Assembly (NCBI GenBank): GCA_023433945.1
Contig: JAEYTP010000087.1
Span: 3,748-67,747 of the forward strand
Direction of reading: 5' to 3'
Origin: Bacillota bacterium
GTDB lineage: Bacteria > Bacillota > Clostridia > Acetivibrionales > DSM-1351
Length of the DNA stretch: 64,000 nucleotides
A program made the position numbers and the translations under genes. Under the pieces are notes generated by a model. That model saw nothing but the letters and a program-made list of their open reading frames with translations, did not search any database and was not told the origin of the DNA. Within the stretch, counting starts at the first letter, position 1. Every line of letters begins with the position of its first letter. Positions 43,735-52,944 of this stretch are shown piece by piece.

Positions 43735-45849
43735 TTACTTTGATTCTTCTTTCTTTGGTTCATCCTGCATAGCATCTTTTCTAGAAAGATTAATTCTGCC
43801 CTGCTTATCAATTTCAGTAACCTTAACTAGAATCTCATCTCCAATTGCTACAACATCCTCAACCTTTTCAACTCTCTTCTTATCGAGCTTTGAAATGTGT
43901 ACTAAGCCTTCCTTGTTAGGAAGAATTTCAACAAATGCTCCAAATGTAGTAACTCTAGTTACCTTCCCCATATAAATTTCTCCGGGCTCGATATCCTTTG
44001 CTATACCCATTATGATACGCAATGCCTTCTGAGCAGCATCGGAATCTGATGTAAGAATGTAAACTCTTCCATCATCTTCAATGTCAATCTTAACTCCGGT
44101 TTCAGCAATAATCTTGTTGATCATTTTCCCACCAGGTCCAATTACATCTCTGATTTTATCAGGATCAATATTGGTAGTAATAATCTTTGGTGCGAATTCT
44201 GATAGTTCTTTTCTTGGCTCTGGGATAGCCTTTAGAATTACGTCATTAATTATCTGTAGACGACCAGCTTTGGTAAGTTCAAAAGCTTGTCTGATAATTT
44301 CATAGCTAAGACCATCAACCTTTATATCCATCTGTATAGCGGTAATACCTTCAGTTGTACCAGCAACCTTGAAGTCCATATCTCCAAAGAAGTCTTCTAT
44401 TCCTTGGATATCCATGAAGGTGATAAAGTTGTCTGGGTTTTCTTCATCAATAACAAGACCTGCTGAAATACCAGCAACAGGTGCTTTTATTGGTACACCA
44501 GCATCCATGAGTGCAAGTGTGCTTCCGCAAACACTACCCTGTGAAGTAGAACCATTAGACATCAGAACTTCAGAAACAAGTCTGAATGCATATGGGAACT
44601 CAGTTTCAGAAGGAATAACTGGAACAAGGGATCTTTCAGCAAGTGCCCCGTGTCCTATTTCTCTTCTACCTGGTCCTCTTGATGTCTTTGCTTCTCCAAC
44701 GCTGTAACCTGGGAAGTTGTAGTGGTGCATATATCTCTTTGTTTCTTCATTATCGATACCATCTAACATCTGAACATCACCCATTGCACCAAGCGTACAT
44801 GTGGTGAGTACTTGAGTCTGACCTCTCTGGAAAAGACCTGAGCCGTGTGTTCTAGGCAAAACACCAACTTCAGCTGACAGAGCTCTGATTTCATCTAAAC
44901 GTCTGCCGTCAACTCTCTTGCCTTCTTTAAGAATATATTCACGTACAACCTTTTTCTCAAGCTTATATATACATTCACTAATTTTTGCCTGCATTTCTGG
45001 GAACTGTTCTGCAAGTGCTTCCTGAGTTTCAGTTGTAAGCTCGGAAATCTTTGCGTCTCTATCCTGCTTATCAGTTGCCAAAACAGCAACACGCATTTTA
45101 TCGTATGCAAAGCTCTTTACTGCTTTGAACATATCCTCTGGAGCGTCAGCTGATTGGTATTCGAACTTTGGCTTTCCAATCTCAGCAACTATGCCATTGA
45201 TGAAGTCACAAATTTTCTTGATTTCTTCATGTCCCTTCTTAATAGCGTCTAGCATAATATCATCAGGAACTATATCTGCTCCTGCTTCTATCATCGTAAT
45301 CTTTTCCTTTGTACCGGCAAGAGTAACATACATCTTGCTCTTTAAACGTTGCTCTTCATTTGGATTGATAATAACTTCACCGTCAATAAGTCCGAGAACA
45401 ACTCCTCCGATTGGTCCGTTGAATGGAATATCAGAAATAGATATAGCAATTGATGCACCTATCATAGCAGCTATTTCAGGTGAATTGTCCTGTTCAACAG
45501 ACATTACAGTGTTTACTACTGCTACGTCATTTCTCAAATCCTTTGGGAAAAGCGGTCTAATTGGTCTGTCAATTACTCTTGAAGTGAGTATTGCTTTCTC
45601 TGATGGCTTTCCTTCTCTCTTAATGAATCCTCCAGGGATTTTTCCTACTGCGTATAGTCTTTCTTCATAATCAACGCTGAGTGGGAAAAAATCTATTCCG
45701 TCTCTTGGTGATGATGATGCTGTAGCAGTTGACATGATAACGGTATCGCCGTATCTAATCATAGCTGCACCATTTGCGAGCTGTGCGAGCTTACCTGTTT
45801 CTACGGTAAGGGTTCTACCAGCTAATTCCATAGTAAATGTTTTTGACAT
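43735..45849 (-). CDS. pnp: polyribonucleotide nucleotidyltransferase
   Basis: A 704-aa phosphorolytic 3'-5' exoribonuclease. Two RNase PH domains (with [42 protein letters not shown]), a KH domain ([14 protein letters not shown]) and a C-terminal S1 domain ([26 protein letters not shown]). ATG at 45849 after AGGAGGACTTTT; the open frame to 45906 overlaps a leader hairpin. Follows rpsO, as in most bacteria. Confidence 0.97.
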   Translation of the reverse strand: MSKTFTMELAGRTLTVETGKLAQLANGAAMIRYGDTVIMSTATASSSPRDGIDFFPLSVDYEERLYAVGKIPGGFIKREGKPSEKAILTSRVIDRPIRPLFPKDLRNDVAVVNTVMSVEQDNSPEIAAMIGASIAISISDIPFNGPIGGVVLGLIDGEVIINPNEEQRLKSKMYVTLAGTKEKITMIEAGADIVPDDIMLDAIKKGHEEIKKICDFINGIVAEIGKPKFEYQSADAPEDMFKAVKSFAYDKMRVAVLATDKQDRDAKISELTTETQEALAEQFPEMQAKISECIYKLEKKVVREYILKEGKRVDGRRLDEIRALSAEVGVLPRTHGSGLFQRGQTQVLTTCTLGAMGDVQMLDGIDNEETKRYMHHYNFPGYSVGEAKTSRGPGRREIGHGALAERSLVPVIPSETEFPYAFRLVSEVLMSNGSTSQGSVCGSTLALMDAGVPIKAPVAGISAGLVIDEENPDNFITFMDIQGIEDFFGDMDFKVAGTTEGITAIQMDIKVDGLSYEIIRQAFELTKAGRLQIINDVILKAIPEPRKELSEFAPKIITTNIDPDKIRDVIGPGGKMINKIIAETGVKIDIEDDGRVYILTSDSDAAQKALRIIMGIAKDIEPGEIYMGKVTRVTTFGAFVEILPNKEGLVHISKLDKKRVEKVEDVVAIGDEILVKVTEIDKQGRINLSRKDAMQDEPKKEESK

Positions 45850-45894
45850 AAAAGTCCTCCTAGTTTGGTAAGTACCACATGGTTTTACCTTTTT

Positions 45895-45955
45895 GGACTG
45901 TAGCATGTAGATTCTACGTCAAAAGTTTTGGCGCACAATCTACGTTCTACTGTCC
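45895..45955 (-). promoter_or_regulatory. long imperfect stem-loop in the pnp leader
   Basis: GGACTGTAGCATGTAGATT (45895-45913) pairs with AATCTACGTTCTACTGTCC (45937-45955) at 16 of 19 positions, about 45 nt before the start. Such a stem resembles the RNase III-cleaved leader through which PNPase controls its own mRNA in E. coli; function here is inferred. Confidence 0.6.
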
Positions 45956-46061
45956 AGCAACCATTAGTACTAATCATAGTATTGTATTTTTATAATAAAA
46001 TATGTAGGTATTCTACCATGAAACCGTACATATTTATTAACTTATCCTGCTCAGAAATTAC

Positions 46062-46087
46062 AAAACAGGCAGGCTGTTAGCCTGCCT
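46062..46087 (-). terminator. rpsO terminator
   Basis: Perfect AGGCAGGC / GCCTGCCT hairpin (46067-46074, 46080-46087) with five-base loop; the minus strand continues TGTTTTGTAAT. Some read-through into pnp is likely. Confidence 0.8.
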
Positions 46088-46099
46088 ATTTCAAATAAA

Positions 46100-46363
46100 T
46101 TACTTTCTGAGTCCTAACTTTTCAATAATTGCACGGTATCTTTCGATATCATTCTTCATAAGGTAGTTTAATAATCCTCTTCTAGCACCAACCATCTTGA
46201 GAAGTCCTCTTCTTGAGTGGTGGTCCTTCTTGTGAGTCTTAAGGTGTTCATTTAGGTGATTAATTCTTTCTGTAAGAATAGCAATCTGAACCTCTGGTGA
46301 ACCAGTGTCGCCTTCATGAAGCTGGAATTTTGAAATTATTTCTTGCTTAACATCTTTAACCAT
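46100..46363 (-). CDS. rpsO: 30S ribosomal protein S15
   Basis: Standard 87-aa S15 with [20 protein letters not shown] and [21 protein letters not shown] at 46363 after GGAGGAAT; upstream in-frame codons to 46408 are leader. Early 30S assembly protein binding 16S rRNA helices 20-22. Confidence 0.98.
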   Translation of the reverse strand: MVKDVKQEIISKFQLHEGDTGSPEVQIAILTERINHLNEHLKTHKKDHHSRRGLLKMVGARRGLLNYLMKNDIERYRAIIEKLGLRK

Positions 46364-46410
46364 TTGTAATTCCTCCATAATAATATAATATAATTCTAAA
46401 AACGCCATAT

Positions 46411-46451
46411 ACCATGTAAAGGGCCGGAGAACCCCAAACGTAGTGCATGGT
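46411..46451 (-). promoter_or_regulatory. putative S15-binding leader structure of rpsO
   Basis: Minus-strand ACCATG and CATGGT (46446-46451, 46411-46416) enclose GGGGTTCTCCGGCCC, which folds into an inner stem (GGG/CCC). Different S15 leaders in several phyla bind S15 and repress translation; the sequence is suggestive only. Confidence 0.4.
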
Positions 46452-46505
46452 TTTAGTCATACTAAAGTATTTTAACACAATTATAATACTTTGTAAATAT
46501 TTATT

Positions 46506-46593
46506 ATAAGTCTCTTGTAATTCTACTATAGGTCTCTTGTAATTCTACTATAGGTCTCTTGTAATTCTATTATTGGTATCCTGTAATTGACTT
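46506..46593. repeat. four 22-bp tandem repeats upstream of rpsO
   Basis: Unit ATAGGTCTCTTGTAATTCTACT, two copies nearly identical, in the 455-bp gap between the divergent rpsO and DUF4190 genes. Nothing else in the gap was recognised apart from the S15 leader and the DUF4190 promoter. Confidence 0.85.
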
Positions 46594-46748
46594 ATAAGTC
46601 GCATTTACTTTTAGCGCCGTATTTTGTTAGCTTATACAGTGCTCTTTTCAATTTACATATGAATATCTTGTAATATTTTAAGTATCTATAATATAAAAAT
46701 ACCTATAAATAGTAATATGCATTATTACCAATATATTCTGTATATTTA

Positions 46749-46777
46749 TTGATAATAATGTAAATTCATGCTATAAT
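46749..46777 (+). promoter_or_regulatory. promoter of the DUF4190 gene
   Basis: TTGATA (46749-46754), 17-bp spacer, TATAAT (46772-46777); start codon 41 bp downstream. Confidence 0.7.
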
Positions 46778-46818
46778 CGTTTTGTTATTATTTTATTTTA
46801 AAGTAAAGGGTGATTAAT

Positions 46819-47127
46819 GTGGATTACAATCAAAACATGGCAAATTCTCAAGAGCCACAGCAAGGCAAAGGTTTTGCTATAGCATCAATGGTATTGGGTA
46901 TTGTCTCAATAGTTCTGTGTTGCTGCTTCTACTATCTTGCATTTCCATGCGGTATTCTTGGTTTGATTTTTGGTATTATTGTTATCAAGAATAAAAGACC
47001 AGGAAAAGGAATGGCTATTGCAGGTATTATTACTTCAAGCGTAGCTTTAGTTTTTGCAGTTTTATTGATTGCTTTTGCTTCAGTATTACTAGCAAACATG
47101 CCTTGGTCTGAATTAATGAATTACTAA
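46819..47127 (+). CDS. DUF4190-type small membrane protein
   Basis: About 102 aa. A polar N-terminus with KGFAIASMVLGIVSIVLCC as first helix, a short loop with GIIVIKNKRPGKGMAIAG, and a last helix. This is the DUF4190 layout of two hydrophobic hairpins. Function unknown. GTG at 46819 is eight bases after AAAGGG and is preferred over GTG at 46810, which lies in the ribosome-binding site. Confidence 0.75.
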   Translation: MDYNQNMANSQEPQQGKGFAIASMVLGIVSIVLCCCFYYLAFPCGILGLIFGIIVIKNKRPGKGMAIAGIITSSVALVFAVLLIAFASVLLANMPWSELMNY

Positions 47128-47162
47128 TCCGTTTTTTACTAAGTTATATTAATATCTAGATT

Positions 47163-47199
47163 AAAACCCACTATTACCCAAACTGGAGTAGTGGGTTTT
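47163..47199. terminator. bidirectional terminator
   Basis: AAAACCCACTA / TAGTGGGTTTT (47163-47173, 47189-47199) with AATTTTT to the right, between convergent genes DUF4190 (+) and DUF2752 (-). Confidence 0.85.
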
Positions 47200-47213
47200 A
47201 ATTTTTGGTTTTG

Positions 47214-47624
47214 TTATTGTATTAATGCAGGTATAAAATTTCTAAAAATAAAATAGACCATTACAACACTAACAAAGGTTATCCAAAATACATTATTTCG
47301 TGGGAGTATTTTTTTATGCTTTAAAAATGCAATAGACACCCATTCTATATATAGTAAAACAAGTATTACTAAAAAAATAATCGGTACAATATTGTATTGT
47401 AAGGCTCCAACTATATCTCCATCTAGTAGATGCAGTATACTTCTAGTATTCCCACAGCCAGGGCAGTAATATCCGGATAATGTACGAAAAGGGCATGCAG
47501 GAAAGCTCTGTGCCAATAACACAATATACTCTTTCAAGAAAATTAGCGCAAAAATCAATAGAATAGGTACTATAATAACCAGAACCTTGTTAATTTTATT
47601 ATTTTTAATTAAAATATATTTCAC
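47214..47624 (-). CDS. DUF2752 membrane protein
   Basis: About 136 aa with three or four hydrophobic helices and the DUF2752 signature CPFRTLSGYYCPGCGNTRSILHLL. Function unknown. A GTG at 47624 following GGGGGGTATT is chosen; a TTG at 47636 overlaps the G-run. Confidence 0.8.
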   Translation of the reverse strand: MKYILIKNNKINKVLVIIVPILLIFALIFLKEYIVLLAQSFPACPFRTLSGYYCPGCGNTRSILHLLDGDIVGALQYNIVPIIFLVILVLLYIEWVSIAFLKHKKILPRNNVFWITFVSVVMVYFIFRNFIPALIQ

Positions 47625-47649
47625 AATACCCCCCAAAACAGTTTATATT

Positions 47650-48456
47650 CTAATCTATCAAAACTCTGTTAATAATAGGAATCTTACTTCGGCATTTTTT
47701 AATTTCTGTTAAATCAATATCAGCATAAATGATCTGTTCCTGCTCCTCTGCTTTGGTAAGTATAGTTCCCCACGGATTAACTATCATTGAATTACCATAA
47801 GCAATATAACTGGAACTATTGTTTCTAGCTGGCGAAACAGCAGCATGATAAAGAAGATTATCGAGCGCTCTTGCGCGAACTAACAACTCCCAGTGAGCCG
47901 GCCCCGTAAACATGTTAAATGCACCCGGAGTAATGATACATTCGGCACCCATACGGCACATTTTACTATATAGCTCCGGAAATCTCATATCAAAGCAAAT
48001 CCCTATTCCTAGTTTAGCATAATCAGTATCTACAACAGTAACACTATCGCCTGCTGTTAGTATTGAAGATTCATTAAAAACCATTTTGCCAGGAATATTA
48101 ATGTCAAATAAATGAATTTTTCGATGTTTACCTATAATGTTTCCCAGCCGATCAAAAACAAGACAAGTATTGTATATTTTACTATTCTCAATTTCAGGAA
48201 TAGAACCAGCAACTATGAACATATCCAGTTGCTTAGCAGTCTCTGCCATACACTTTACAGTTTCTCCAGTAGTAATGCTTTCGGCAAACTCACCAAACTT
48301 AGTAATATCATATGGACAATTAAACATTTCAGGAAGCACAGCAATATTAACACCATTATTTCTGCATTGTTTTAAATGCCAAACGGCATTATCAATATTG
48401 CGTTCTTTACTGTTCGATACCTTTATCTGACACATTCCAAGCTTAAAGGTTTCCAT
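47650..48456 (-). CDS. carbon-nitrogen hydrolase, omega-amidase (Nit2) type
   Basis: A 268-aa nitrilase-superfamily protein. The catalytic triad is Glu in VLPEMFNCPYD (about E43), Lys in KHRKIHLFD (about K115) and Cys in GICFDMRFPELY (about C153). The MFNCPY and HLFDINIPG blocks are those of omega-amidases that hydrolyse alpha-ketoglutaramate (repair of the glutamine-transaminase side product). ATG at 48456 after AAGGGG. Confidence 0.87.
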   Translation of the reverse strand: METFKLGMCQIKVSNSKERNIDNAVWHLKQCRNNGVNIAVLPEMFNCPYDITKFGEFAESITTGETVKCMAETAKQLDMFIVAGSIPEIENSKIYNTCLVFDRLGNIIGKHRKIHLFDINIPGKMVFNESSILTAGDSVTVVDTDYAKLGIGICFDMRFPELYSKMCRMGAECIITPGAFNMFTGPAHWELLVRARALDNLLYHAAVSPARNNSSSYIAYGNSMIVNPWGTILTKAEEQEQIIYADIDLTEIKKCRSKIPIINRVLID

Positions 48457-48523
48457 TAAATGTCCCCTTCTGATTATTTATAGTGAGTATTAAGCACAAA
48501 CCTACAACATCAGCCGTTACATT

Positions 48524-49882
48524 CTAATTTCTCAAACTATGCAGCGGTGCAGGGATTCTGCCACCACGCTTAATAAATTCTGAGCTATTAAAAGGATTCA
48601 CCTTCATAACAGGACCAGAACCAAGCAGTCCACCAAATTCTACCCTATCACCTATTGTCTTGCCAGGTGCAGGGATAATTCTCACTGCGGTAGTCTTTGT
48701 GTTTACAACACCAATAGCAGCTTCATCAGCTATAATTGCAGAAATAGTATCTGCTGAGGTATCTCCTGGTACAACTATCATATCAAGTCCGACAGAGCAC
48801 ACACAGGTCATTGCTTCGAGCTTTTCGAGTGACAATGCACCTACTTCGGCTGCTTCAATCATGCCAGCATCCTCGCTAACTGGAATAAACGCACCACTCA
48901 GGCCTCCTACATGCGAGGATGCCATTACGCCGCCCTTTTTGACGGCATCATTGAGAAGTGCAAGGGCGGCGGTAGTTCCATGTGCACCGCACTTTTCAAG
49001 ACCCATTTCCTCTAAAATGTATGCAACACTGTCTCCAATTGCAGGGGTTGGTGCCAATGATAAATCAACTATTCCAAAAGGAACATTCAGCCTCTTTGAA
49101 GCTTCCTGTGCAACAAGCTGACCCATTCTTGTAATCTTGAAGGCTGTCTTTTTGATTGTATCTGCAACCTTAGAGAAGTCTTCTCCCTTTATCTTTTCAA
49201 GTGCCTTTTTAACAACACCCGGTCCGCTAACGCCAACGTTTATAACACATTCAGGTTCACCTACTCCATGGAAGGCTCCCGCCATAAATGGATTATCTTC
49301 AGCTGCATTAGCAAAAACAACAAGTTTGGCACATGCGATTGCTCCCCTATCAGCAGTAAGGTCAGCGCAGCTCTTAATGATTTTACCCATTTGTGCAACA
49401 GCATCCATGTTAATTCCCGCCTTGGTTGTAGCAACATTAACAGAAGAGCAAACAAGGTTAGTAGTACTAAGTGCTTCAGGAATTGATGCAATCAGCTTCC
49501 TATCACCATTTGTATATCCTTTATGAACTAGCGCAGAATATCCACCGATAAAATTTACTCCCACTGTAGCAGCAGCTTTATCCAAAGCTCTTGCAAACTT
49601 AACGTAATCTGCACTGTCACAGCTTTCAGCAATTAAAGCAATAGGAGTAACCGAAATCCTCTTGTTGATGATTGGAATACCATATTCCTTCTCTATATTT
49701 TCACCTGTTGCTACTAACTTCTCAGCATATCTTGTAATCTTGTCATACACCTTATTGCATGCAATATCTATATCTGAATGACAACAATCTCTCAATGAGA
49801 TTCCCATAGTAATGGTTCTTATATCAAGATTCTCATTCTGAATCATATTAATTGTCTCTAGTATTTCAAATGGACCTAACAT
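48524..49882 (-). CDS. PFL family protein (UPF0210/DUF711)
   Basis: A 452-aa protein of the UPF0210 family, related in fold to pyruvate formate-lyase but without a recognisable glycyl-radical motif. Conserved segments: [49 protein letters not shown] and [22 protein letters not shown]. Function not established. It follows the ACT-domain gene by 11 bp, a pairing found across Firmicutes and Actinobacteria. ATG at 49882 after GAGGTG. Confidence 0.9.
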   Translation of the reverse strand: MLGPFEILETINMIQNENLDIRTITMGISLRDCCHSDIDIACNKVYDKITRYAEKLVATGENIEKEYGIPIINKRISVTPIALIAESCDSADYVKFARALDKAAATVGVNFIGGYSALVHKGYTNGDRKLIASIPEALSTTNLVCSSVNVATTKAGINMDAVAQMGKIIKSCADLTADRGAIACAKLVVFANAAEDNPFMAGAFHGVGEPECVINVGVSGPGVVKKALEKIKGEDFSKVADTIKKTAFKITRMGQLVAQEASKRLNVPFGIVDLSLAPTPAIGDSVAYILEEMGLEKCGAHGTTAALALLNDAVKKGGVMASSHVGGLSGAFIPVSEDAGMIEAAEVGALSLEKLEAMTCVCSVGLDMIVVPGDTSADTISAIIADEAAIGVVNTKTTAVRIIPAPGKTIGDRVEFGGLLGSGPVMKVNPFNSSEFIKRGGRIPAPLHSLRN

Positions 49883-49893
49883 CCGTTTTCACC

Positions 49894-50163
49894 TCATATT
49901 CTATGCATTGAATTAAATATATCCTCGTGCTGTATCTGAATCTTCAAACCAAGCTCAACGCCCTTGTTCTCTAATCTTTCTGAAAGCTTTCCAAAAGGGA
50001 TGTTGCAACCCTTGATATCGACTAAAGTTATCATGGTAAATACATCTTGCATAATTGTTTGTGTAATGTCCAAAATATTTACATTGCATTCCGCTAAAAT
50101 ATTACTTACTCCAGCGATTATTCCTACTCTATCTTTTCCTATAACAGTTATAACTGCTCTCAC
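49894..50163 (-). CDS. ACT-domain protein (UPF0237)
   Basis: An 89-aa single ACT domain (VITVIGKDRVGIIAGVSNILAE, DITQTIMQDVFTMI), a likely amino-acid sensor acting with the PFL-family partner. GTG start at 50163 after GGAGGG. Confidence 0.9.
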   Translation of the reverse strand: MRAVITVIGKDRVGIIAGVSNILAECNVNILDITQTIMQDVFTMITLVDIKGCNIPFGKLSERLENKGVELGLKIQIQHEDIFNSMHRI

Positions 50164-50312
50164 AATAATCCCTCCAATAATAAAATCCTTGGCACATATG
50201 GTTGTATTATATAACTTTGTATAATAAATATCAATCGTTGTATTGTCTAAATGATGCCATTTAAAGGTATCTACATTTGGCGAAATTCAATACTAACAGA
50301 ATATTCAAGTGT

Positions 50313-50414
50313 ATTTTTGCTAACATGTACTTTTGTACTAACATGGATTTTTGTACTAACACGGATTTTTGTACTAACACGGATTTGTACTAACACGGAT
50401 TTCAATATTAACAA
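50313..50414. repeat. 18-bp tandem repeats between the ACT and radical-SAM genes
   Basis: Five to six copies of TTTTGTACTAACACGGAT in the 539-bp gap between divergent genes. The gap also holds an SOS box, a promoter and a second repeat block. Confidence 0.85.
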
Positions 50415-50476
50415 GCGTTTTTCATTGGGGCTTCGATAATACTCGTAATTCGGTTTGAAATTTCTTACAAATATAA

Positions 50477-50490
50477 CGAACATATGTTTG
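50477..50490. promoter_or_regulatory. SOS box upstream of the radical-SAM DNA-repair pair
   Basis: CGAACATATGTTTG matches the LexA site CGAACATATGTTCG at 13 of 14 positions. Its right half overlaps the -35 of the promoter at 50488-50516, as SOS box 3 does at lexA. Confidence 0.82.
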
Positions 50491-50516
50491 TATTTTGTTT
50501 ATAAATATATTATAAT
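50488..50516 (+). promoter_or_regulatory. promoter of the radical-SAM pair
   Basis: TTGTAT (50488-50493), 17-bp spacer, TATAAT (50511-50516). The expected transcription start is near 50523, leaving a leader of about 180 nt. Confidence 0.78.
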
Positions 50517-50536
50517 ATAGATATGCATTATAAAAG

Positions 50537-50685
50537 AATAACTAACTGACGAAATCAAGAATTAAGCTAACTAGCAGAATCAAACTAACTAACAGAATCA
50601 GACTAACTAGCAGAGCCAAACTAACTAGCAGGACCAAACTAATAGCAGAACCAAACTAACTAATAAAATCAAACTTAACTAACTT
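50537..50685. repeat. ~18-bp tandem repeats in the radical-SAM leader
   Basis: About eight copies of AACTAACTAGCAGAATCA, with one-base indels in some, between the promoter and the ribosome-binding site AGAGGG (50688-50693). They would be transcribed as the 5' leader. Confidence 0.85.
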
Positions 50686-50702
50686 ACAGAGGGATTGAAA
50701 GT

Positions 50703-52178
50703 ATGGATTTATATGAGAAACTTGGAGTACTAGCTGATGCCGCGAAATATGACGTCTCCTGTTCTTCCAGCGGTGGATCGAGAAAAAATGAAAAAGGTGT
50801 AGGCAACAGCCATGCCGCGGGTATATGTCACACTTGGTCAGACGATGGCAGGTGCGTATCTTTATTAAAAATATTGCTTTCAAATGAATGTATTTATGAC
50901 TGCGTATATTGTGTTAACCGAGCATCTAACGACGTACCTCGCGCTAGCTTTACCGCTGATGAAATAGTACAACTTACAATGAACTTTTATAGGAGAAACT
51001 ATATCGAAGGACTTTTCTTGAGCTCTGCCGTGCTAAAGAACCCAACACATACTATGGAGTTGATGCTAGAAATAGTAAAGCGGCTTAGAGTGGTAGAGAA
51101 ATTTTATGGATATATTCATATAAAGGCAATTCCAGGTGCAGATCAGAAGATAATAGATGAAGCTGGGTTATATGTAGATAGAATGAGTATAAATATTGAG
51201 TTGCCATCAGATAGAGGGCTTGAGGTTCTCGCTCCGCAAAAGCCTGCAAAAGCATTGTTAAAGCCAATGAAGCATATAGGTGAAAAGATCGTTGAATCTA
51301 AAGAAGAGCGTAAAAACTTCAAAAAAAGTAGAGCTTATGTACCTGCCGGACAGAGCACTCAGCTAATTGTAGGTGCCACACCTGATAGGGACTTGAGTAT
51401 TTTAAAGCTATCAGAGGCACTTTACAACAGCTTTTCGCTTAAACGTGTGTATTATTCCGCTTTTATACCTACCGTTACCGATCCAAGATTGCCTGCGCTT
51501 ATTAAACCCCCTTTATTGAGAGAACACAGGCTTTATCAGGCAGACTGGCTATTGCGTTTTTATGGTTTTGAAGCGGATGAATTACTGGACAAATCGCATC
51601 CCAACTTTGATCCGATGCTTGATCCAAAGGCTTTTTGGGCCTTGAGGAATCGCAACCTGTTTCCTATTGAAGTAAATTCTGCAGATTACGAGATGCTTCT
51701 CAGGGTTCCCGGAATTGGGGTTCAATCAGCCAGGAGGATTATTGAAGCCAGGCGTGTTGGAAAGCTTAATTTCGACCACCTCAAAAAGATGGGTATTGTG
51801 CTAAAACGCGCTGGGCACTTTTTGACCTGCATGGGAAAAACTTATGATTCATATAGTGAAAATGATAGTGTTGTCAAGAATGCACTTATATCAGCTAAGC
51901 TGATTCCAAAGAGCAAGAAGTTTGTAGAAGGACAATTATCTCTATTTCCAATGGCGCAAGAGGAAACTTCAGATTATCTCATACTGCCAGACAATCAAAG
52001 TACAAATCTTTTGTTGCCATCACAGCATTTATTATCAGCATCTGATGGGTCAAGTATTTTGGATGGCTCATCACAAAATCAAGTTTTATTTGGCCAGCCT
52101 AGCAACAACAAAGAATGGCTGACATACTACAATCAACCTCAGGATGGGAGGCTACTTATAAGTGATATACATCTATGA
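50703..52178 (+). CDS. putative DNA modification/repair radical-SAM protein (TIGR03916 type)
   Basis: A 491-aa radical-SAM enzyme. The cluster motif is CIYDCVYCVNR (CxxxCxxC, about residues 65-73), preceded by GICHTWSDDGRCVSLLKIL. At about 320-360 a helix-hairpin-helix reads LLRVPGIGVQSARRIIEAR, indicating DNA binding. The C-terminal 70 residues are polar and low complexity. The family is annotated as DNA repair/modification because of its link with a UDG-like partner; the reaction is unknown. ATG at 50703 after AGAGGG. It overlaps its partner by 17 bp, and the operon has a LexA box. Confidence 0.85.
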   Translation: MDLYEKLGVLADAAKYDVSCSSSGGSRKNEKGVGNSHAAGICHTWSDDGRCVSLLKILLSNECIYDCVYCVNRASNDVPRASFTADEIVQLTMNFYRRNYIEGLFLSSAVLKNPTHTMELMLEIVKRLRVVEKFYGYIHIKAIPGADQKIIDEAGLYVDRMSINIELPSDRGLEVLAPQKPAKALLKPMKHIGEKIVESKEERKNFKKSRAYVPAGQSTQLIVGATPDRDLSILKLSEALYNSFSLKRVYYSAFIPTVTDPRLPALIKPPLLREHRLYQADWLLRFYGFEADELLDKSHPNFDPMLDPKAFWALRNRNLFPIEVNSADYEMLLRVPGIGVQSARRIIEARRVGKLNFDHLKKMGIVLKRAGHFLTCMGKTYDSYSENDSVVKNALISAKLIPKSKKFVEGQLSLFPMAQEETSDYLILPDNQSTNLLLPSQHLLSASDGSSILDGSSQNQVLFGQPSNNKEWLTYYNQPQDGRLLISDIHL

Positions 52179-52896
52179 TGGTACTTGGGATGGATTTCTT
52201 ACTGCGGTACACCATTATTACTATGATGGAAAGACAGCCTTGGGAATTGAATCTGTACTGGAGCATCAGCCCTCCCTTTTTGATGAAGTGCAAAATATAA
52301 CGACCGATACCGTTAAAGCCAAAAAAGTTGAAAATGCCATACTTACCAAGATATCCTGCGATAGTTTGGACACTATCCAAAAATGTTTCTTCTCTGATAT
52401 TTCAGGACGTGAGGGCTTTATTCTCAACTATATTAAGCTTGGTTTTAAGGTGGGCAGCAGAATTGATTCTATGTTGGGTGACAGCACGGCACTTAGTGTA
52501 ATTGTACCAGCTAGAAAACTAAATATGGAATGTCACCGTATGCTTGGGATTTTGCGCTTTGAACTTATTGAAGGCAATATTTATTATGCAAAGCTGGAGC
52601 CTGACCATAATATTATTACTTACATTGCCCCTCACTTTCAAAGGCGCTTTCAGGATCAGAATTTTATAATTCATGATATGAAAAGAAACCTGGCGGCTAT
52701 GTACAACACCAAAAAACTTATAATTACCTATTTGGACTTATCGGGAGTACCCTCTCTTCACAAGGACGAAATGGAGTTTCAGGAGTTATGGAAAAACTAC
52801 TTCAAGCATATTGCAATAAAGAGCAGAATTAATCCAAAACTGCAAAAGCAGATGATGCCAAAAAGGTATTGGAAGCATATGGTGGAGAAAAAGTAG
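52162..52896 (+). CDS. TIGR03915 family putative DNA repair/metabolism protein
   Basis: A 244-aa protein starting MIYIYDGTWDGFLTAVHHYY, the hallmark of the TIGR03915 family, always coupled to the preceding radical-SAM gene. In many bacteria it is fused to or followed by a uracil-DNA-glycosylase-like domain; here it ends KYWKHMVEKK without one. The middle contains QRRFQDQNFIIHDMKRNLAAMYN. GTG start at 52162 inside the radical-SAM gene, ten bases after GGGAGG. Confidence 0.85.
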   Translation: MIYIYDGTWDGFLTAVHHYYYDGKTALGIESVLEHQPSLFDEVQNITTDTVKAKKVENAILTKISCDSLDTIQKCFFSDISGREGFILNYIKLGFKVGSRIDSMLGDSTALSVIVPARKLNMECHRMLGILRFELIEGNIYYAKLEPDHNIITYIAPHFQRRFQDQNFIIHDMKRNLAAMYNTKKLIITYLDLSGVPSLHKDEMEFQELWKNYFKHIAIKSRINPKLQKQMMPKRYWKHMVEKK

Positions 52897-52900
52897 AAAA

Positions 52901-52936
52901 ACCCAGTAATGCACACTTTAATATGCGTTACTGGGT
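52901..52936. terminator. terminator between the radical-SAM pair and murD
   Basis: ACCCAGTAATGC / GCGTTACTGGGT (11 of 12 pair). Minus strand continues TTTTCTACTTTTTC, so it serves murD best; it may also end the plus-strand operon. Confidence 0.75.
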
Positions 52937-52944
52937 GTTAAATG

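Noticed and set aside
50313..50685. CRISPR array
   Set aside because: Units are contiguous 18-bp tandem repeats without spacers, and no cas genes are present.
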